This document shows positions 5,795-9,057 of a stretch of 9,057 bases of DNA, in pieces. The stretch lies in the NCBI GenBank assembly GCA_025449435.1, contig JANWJO010000036.1, positions 1 to 9,057 on the forward strand, written 5' to 3'. Within the stretch, counting starts at the first letter, position 1, and each line of letters starts with the position of its first letter. Source of the stretch: Chloroflexota bacterium. Its GTDB lineage: Bacteria; Chloroflexota; UBA4733. The translations under genes and the position numbers were made by a program. Below the pieces are notes generated by a model. That model saw nothing but the letters and a program-made list of their open reading frames with translations, was not told the origin of the DNA and did not search any database.

Positions 5795-6697
5795 CTATGT
5801 GCGCTCCGCTGGCAACACGCTCAGCGTCTGTGGCTCATTACCACGCAACACCTTGATCGGTGTGGCCACTCCGATGCGGTCTCCGGTGAGCAGCGCCTGC
5901 AGGTCGTCGGCGCTCTGCACAGCCTGATCCGCAAAACTCACCACGATGTCGCCAATGATCAAGCCGCCGCGCGCCGCTGGGCAGTCATCCTCCAACGACA
6001 GCACCAGCAAACCGCGCGACTGATTCGTATCGAGCTTTTGGATGCTATCGCTGTTGAGTGGCACCGGCTGCGAGCGGAAGCCGAGGAAGGCCCGGCGCAC
6101 ACGCCCGTGCTGCAGGATGTTGGCAACGATGCCATTGATCACGTGGGTAGGAATGGCCGTGCCCGCGTCGCTGCCCAAGTGTGAGCTCAGGATCCCTACG
6201 ACCTCGCCGGTCGCGTTCACGAGTGCGCTGCCAGAGAAGCCGGGGTACATCGTGACGCCGGTGCGAAGAGCGCCACCGAGCACGCCGCCGCGACGGGTGC
6301 GGGAAGGCCCGCTGACGGCTGAGATCATGCTCAGGTCTGCCTCCACGCCATCGTCACCCGGACGTGCCACTGCGATGACAATCGTGCCCACTTTAGGGCG
6401 TGCTTGCGCGGTTAGGGTCGCTGACTTGGCGCTCGGTGTGGCAAGACGCAACACCGCAATGTCATGAATCGGGTCGCGACCGGCCAGAGTAGCCGCACTG
6501 GACGTGCCATCGGGCAGTCCGACGGTTATCCCTTCTTCTTGTTCAATTACGTGGTCCGCGGTGACAACAGTGCCGGCAGCGTCCCACACCACGCCGCTAG
6601 CGGCCTGGCGGGCACGCGCCTGTACACGTACGACACTGCCAGACGCCGTTTCCACGACGCCGGCGATGGCGGACGATAAGGCTTCGAAGTCGGGCAT
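5795..6697 (-). CDS. HtrA-like serine protease with PDZ domain, divergent active-site loop (first of tandem pair)
   Basis: This 300-residue S1C-type protein has a trypsin-like domain followed by one PDZ domain (about 215-296; RGLLVLSLEDDCPAARGG, IGDIVVSF). The triad positions are filled by H49 (TADHVIE), D79 (HDIAVLRL) and S155, but the usual GNSGGPL is GFSGSAL, and the loop before it (TGVTMYP) lacks the common D-A-x-N-P-G pattern. Activity is therefore plausible but specificity or oxyanion-hole geometry may differ. No signal peptide or membrane anchor is seen. ATG at 6697 has GAGGAG 9 nt upstream; a longer in-frame start at 6754 lacks support. The PDZ domains of the two neighbours are similar (both have ...SADDLQALLTGDR / SGGDDLHRLLTGDR), so they look like products of an old tandem duplication that diverged. 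Confidence 0.92.
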   Translation of the reverse strand: MPDFEALSSAIAGVVETASGSVVRVQARARQAASGVVWDAAGTVVTADHVIEQEEGITVGLPDGTSSAATLAGRDPIHDIAVLRLATPSAKSATLTAQARPKVGTIVIAVARPGDDGVEADLSMISAVSGPSRTRRGGVLGGALRTGVTMYPGFSGSALVNATGEVVGILSSHLGSDAGTAIPTHVINGIVANILQHGRVRRAFLGFRSQPVPLNSDSIQKLDTNQSRGLLVLSLEDDCPAARGGLIIGDIVVSFADQAVQSADDLQALLTGDRIGVATPIKVLRGNEPQTLSVLPAERT

Positions 6698-6790
6698 GTT
6701 TGAATTCTCCTCAAGATATGCGGCAGCGGCCAACTGGTGCACTGCATGCCGCAAAGCGTATCCCGGAAGCTGCGGGCCGGCTTCATACTA

Positions 6791-6832
6791 ACGATGGGCC
6801 AGGCACTAGCCGTTTGGCTAGGTACCCATCGT
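6791..6832 (-). terminator. Large two-part hairpin across the hydrolase stop codon
   Basis: ACGATGGG (6791-6798) pairs with CCCATCGT (6825-6832), and within it CTAGCC-GTTT-GGCTAG (6806-6821) forms a perfect 6-bp stem with a 4-nt loop. The hydrolase TAG stop (6818-6820) is inside. No T-run follows on the minus strand, so Rho-independent termination is uncertain; it could instead be a processing or stability element separating the hydrolase from the HtrA genes. Confidence 0.5.
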
Positions 6833-8032
6833 CAATAAAACGGTCTCGATCGACTGGAAGAGTTGCCAGGCACCGCCCAACAGGTCGAGCACGGTGGCCA
6901 CGATGTTGCCTTGCGATTCGACGGTGGGCTCGACGTGAGACAGTAAGCTCACGTAGGCGATGTGGACCAATCCAGGCCGCTTGGCGGCTAAGTCGAGCGA
7001 CTCGCCGTTGGGAATATAGGTATCGGCACGGTCGGCCACGCTGTAAACCGGCGTGTTGAGCTGGTTCGCGTGGTCTAGCGGCGACATCGCCAGCAACGTT
7101 TGCGGCATCGGCGCTGGCAAGGCAGCAATGAGCTGTACAACACTGCTGGGATCGCGATTCTTCAGCAACTGGAGCAAGCCGAGCCCAGCCGGCGTGAGCG
7201 ATGCTGTGGGAACCTTGTTCCATTCAGGTGCCACCGGGTTATTCGGGTCCGGATCGCGGACGAACGGCGCAAACACAGCACGATCATTCGCCGAAGGCAG
7301 CCCAGCCACAATGCTGCGGGCGACTGCGGCGACCACCCACGGATCAGCAGCAAAGTGCCGCAGGGACCCTTGATACTTGTAGGTATTGGTAGTGATGAGC
7401 TGGATCATGTCTTCCGAACTCACATAGCCGGCGAGGTCCACGATGGCTTGCGGATGCGGCACATTGGGGTCCTCAGCGCTGAGGATCGCCAGCGTGGCGC
7501 CGACACAAAAGCCCACGATGTCGACATGGCCAGGTTTTACCGACGGTAGCTTCGTGAGCAACTGCATCGTGGTATTGACGTCGGCCAGGCTGTCCGGCGT
7601 AAGCTCTTCGTGCAGCAGATGTGGATAATCAGGCACCAGCACCGTGTAGCCGGACCGTGCCATGGCCTCAGCAAACTGGACTAACGGTGGGTACTTCCGG
7701 CCAGCAGACAGTGCGCCATTGATAAGCAACAGCGTTGGATGAGCGCCACCGTTGGGCGGCAGGTACAGATCACCAACCACCTGCCCTTCCTCGCCATCGA
7801 ACTGGAAGGTTTGCACTGTGGGCGTACCCAAAGCGTGGTCGATTGGTGCAGTTGGCACACCAGGAATCACCGACAGCAGGATGTACAGGGCCGTGGGAGC
7901 AAGATGAATGGGCGGTATGAGGGCCCACGACAGCACGAGCGCGACCACGAATCCCAGCGCGACATAGCGCTTGTGCACACGTTTAGACTTGGGCGATGCT
8001 GTAACTGATTTGTCCTGAACGGAAGTGGCCAT
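6818..8032 (-). CDS. Membrane-anchored alpha/beta hydrolase, dienelactone-hydrolase-like
   Basis: This 404-residue protein has a basic N-terminus (K/R-rich, 15-22), a membrane helix at about 23-39 and a second hydrophobic stretch near 44-57. An alpha/beta-hydrolase domain follows from about residue 75. The nucleophile elbow is G-F-C176-V-G, with cysteine as in dienelactone hydrolases instead of the usual serine; D337 (ADRADTYIP) and H366 (LLSHVEP) complete a likely triad. The core is expanded by an insert around 200-315 that probably forms a cap. Polyester/PHA-synthase-like enzymes also use a cysteine in a similar elbow and are an alternative; I cannot name the substrate. ATG at 8032 was chosen because AGGAGG is 8 nt upstream; a start at 8080 is longer but has no clear site. 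It stands between a Nudix gene and the HtrA pair on the same strand, with hairpins on both sides. Confidence 0.85.
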   Translation of the reverse strand: MATSVQDKSVTASPKSKRVHKRYVALGFVVALVLSWALIPPIHLAPTALYILLSVIPGVPTAPIDHALGTPTVQTFQFDGEEGQVVGDLYLPPNGGAHPTLLLINGALSAGRKYPPLVQFAEAMARSGYTVLVPDYPHLLHEELTPDSLADVNTTMQLLTKLPSVKPGHVDIVGFCVGATLAILSAEDPNVPHPQAIVDLAGYVSSEDMIQLITTNTYKYQGSLRHFAADPWVVAAVARSIVAGLPSANDRAVFAPFVRDPDPNNPVAPEWNKVPTASLTPAGLGLLQLLKNRDPSSVVQLIAALPAPMPQTLLAMSPLDHANQLNTPVYSVADRADTYIPNGESLDLAAKRPGLVHIAYVSLLSHVEPTVESQGNIVATVLDLLGGAWQLFQSIETVLLTMGT

Positions 8033-8075
8033 GCCTGTGGCCTCCTCGTCCTTGTGGTGCACACGGATCGACACC

Positions 8076-8105
8076 GACATAGACTGACCACCAATGACCG
8101 GTTAA
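8076..8105 (-). promoter_or_regulatory. Possible weak promoter for the hydrolase gene
   Basis: On the minus strand TTAACC (8105-8100) and TATGTC (8081-8076) are 18 bp apart and lie about 45-70 bases before the hydrolase start. They match the housekeeping consensus at only four and three positions. Confidence 0.2.
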
Positions 8106-8129
8106 CGGCATTGCCCATTCGGGCTAACC
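8100..8129 (-). terminator. Stem-loop downstream of the Nudix gene
   Basis: GCCC-ATTC-GGGC (8113-8124) is a 4-bp GC stem. Outer GGTTA (8100-8104) and TAACC (8125-8129) can pair with an 8-nt bulge on one side. It lies about 20 bases after the Nudix stop on the minus strand. No T-run follows, so its role as a terminator is tentative. Confidence 0.3.
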
Positions 8130-8150
8130 AGGGTCGCTTACTAGTGTAGC

Positions 8151-8768
8151 CTATCGGTCGATCATCGTTGCCTGGCGGCTGAGCCAGCGCTGTGCGAGAA
8201 ACAAACCGGTGCTCGACAGGGCATGGGCGATACGCCCGGCCGCCACGGCTTCCAATGCACTTTCAAGAGGCACGGTGCGCACGATCATGTCGCTCTCGGA
8301 CCCCTCTCGGTTTGCACTAGAAGCGGTGAGTTCTTGCGCCAGATAAACGTGCCCGCGCACGGTCATAGATGCGCTCGTTCTGAACACACCTAGCGGGGTC
8401 CACTGCGACGCGTTCAAGCCCACCTCTTCCAGCAGTTCGCGTTGCGCGCAGGCCAGCGGTGTTTCGCCGCGCTCCATGCCACCAGCCGGGATTTCCCAGG
8501 ACGATTCTTGCCACGGATAGCGCCACTGGCGTACCAGATACACCTGTTGGGTATTGTCAACCGCCACGACGGTGGAAAAGTCGCGCGGCAGTTCGACGAA
8601 CTCATAGGAGTGGTAGGCACCGTCAGGGGCGACCACACTGTCGTGGCGCACCTTGATGTAGGGGCTTTGGTAGGCATAGTCGCGCTCCAAGGTGGTCCAT
8701 GGGTTGTTTTCAGCGGCCGTAATGGCGCTTTCCCAGTCAGTTGCCGCTACGTGTGCTTCCTCTGCCAT
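8151..8768 (-). CDS. Nudix hydrolase, ADP-ribose pyrophosphatase type
   Basis: This 205-residue cytoplasmic enzyme probably hydrolyses ADP-ribose or a similar nucleoside diphosphate sugar to a monophosphate and ribose 5-phosphate, using divalent metal. The Nudix box is complete at 96-118: G96-x5-E102-x7-R110-E111-L-L-E114-E115-V-G117-L. Before it stand YLVRQWRYP (77-85) and WEIPAGG (91-97), both characteristic of the ADP-ribose pyrophosphatase subfamily, which also has an N-terminal dimerisation strand region as here (residues 24-60). ATG at 8768 has GGAG 5 nt upstream; GTG at 8798 and ATG at 8771 are less well placed. It is divergent from rpiA with about 110 bases between. As ribose 5-phosphate is both a product of ADP-ribose cleavage and the substrate of RpiA, the pair could share metabolic logic, but this is inference. 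Confidence 0.93.
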   Translation of the reverse strand: MAEEAHVAATDWESAITAAENNPWTTLERDYAYQSPYIKVRHDSVVAPDGAYHSYEFVELPRDFSTVVAVDNTQQVYLVRQWRYPWQESSWEIPAGGMERGETPLACAQRELLEEVGLNASQWTPLGVFRTSASMTVRGHVYLAQELTASSANREGSESDMIVRTVPLESALEAVAAGRIAHALSSTGLFLAQRWLSRQATMIDR

Positions 8769-8796
8769 CATTTCTCCACTGTCTAGTTTGGCGGCC

Positions 8797-8802
8797 ACTA
8801 TA
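8797..8802 (-). promoter_or_regulatory. Candidate -10 element for the Nudix gene
   Basis: TATAGT on the minus strand (8802-8797) is a good -10 match about 30 bases before the Nudix start. No good -35 element lies 16-18 bp upstream; TTGGCA at 8832-8827 is too far (24 bp). Confidence 0.3.
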
Positions 8803-8880
8803 ACCCCCTGTTAACCAGCAGGCGAGTGCCAATGCGCTATGCTCACACGCGCGCGACGGTCAGCAGGTCAGGAGGACAGC

Positions 8881-9057
8881 ATGTTGGATGCCGAGAGCCA
8901 GAAACGTATCGTGGGCGCGTGGGCGGCGCAGCGCATCCAAGATGGCATGACCGTTGGCTTGGGCACGGGATCGACCGCGGCTCACATGGTGCGGGCGCTC
9001 GGGCCGCGCGTGGCTGCCGGTCTGCGCTGTACAGGCGTCGCGACGTCACTCGCCACC
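8881..9057 (+). CDS. rpiA: Ribose-5-phosphate isomerase A (N-terminal part)
   Basis: RpiA interconverts ribose 5-phosphate and ribulose 5-phosphate in the non-oxidative pentose phosphate pathway. The 59 visible residues begin with a short helix (ESQKRIVGAWAAQRI) and reach V25-G-L-G-T-G-S-T-A33, the phosphate-binding TGST loop of the family (T29-T32). Then G52-V-A-T-S-L-A-T59 corresponds to the conserved GVPTS..T; proline is replaced by alanine. The frame is open to the right edge; the catalytic Asp/Lys part lies outside. A perfect AGGAGG at 8870-8875, 5 nt before the ATG, fixes the start. Confidence 0.93.
   Translation, partial: MLDAESQKRIVGAWAAQRIQDGMTVGLGTGSTAAHMVRALGPRVAAGLRCTGVATSLAT

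Overview
This is a GC-rich bacterial window with strong Shine-Dalgarno (SD) sites in front of most genes. No ribosomal RNA, tRNA, insertion sequence or CRISPR array is visible. Gene content (FtsH, a pair of HtrA-type proteases, a NarL/LuxR regulator, an SLC45-like sugar transporter and RpiA) and the style of the proteins suggest a Chloroflexota-like organism, perhaps a relative of the Ktedonobacteria. This assignment is inferred from general protein character and is not proven by the window.

Layout, left to right. (1) 1-1754, minus strand: a DUF2171/PRC-barrel-like protein whose stop overlaps the start of ftsH. FtsH runs off the left edge before its zinc-protease domain. (2) 1755-2327: about 570 bases with no convincing gene, but with a dense run of inverted and direct repeats at 1918-2083. 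These could be a structured RNA or an operator region upstream of the ftsH operon. (3) 2328-2543, minus: a 71-residue glutaredoxin-like protein, divergent from (4) 2685-3971, plus: a 12-helix MFS transporter of SLC45/sucrose type. (5) 3990-6697, minus: a compact cluster of two tandem HtrA-like proteases followed by a NarL/LuxR regulator with a degenerate receiver domain. (6) 6818-8032, minus: a membrane-anchored alpha/beta hydrolase with a cysteine nucleophile, dienelactone-hydrolase-like. (7) 8151-8768, minus: a Nudix hydrolase of the ADP-ribose pyrophosphatase type, divergent from (8) rpiA at 8881, which runs off the right edge.

The most connected theme is protein quality control and stress: FtsH, two HtrA-like proteases with complete catalytic triads but no export signal, and a co-directional regulator that probably does not depend on normal phosphorylation. 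The most unusual DNA-level signals are a perfect 15-bp inverted repeat with the regulator's likely start codon in its 10-nt loop, weaker hairpins of similar geometry around the transporter and second HtrA starts, and the dyad-rich 1918-2083 block. Functions are inferred from motifs; the regulatory ideas are untested.
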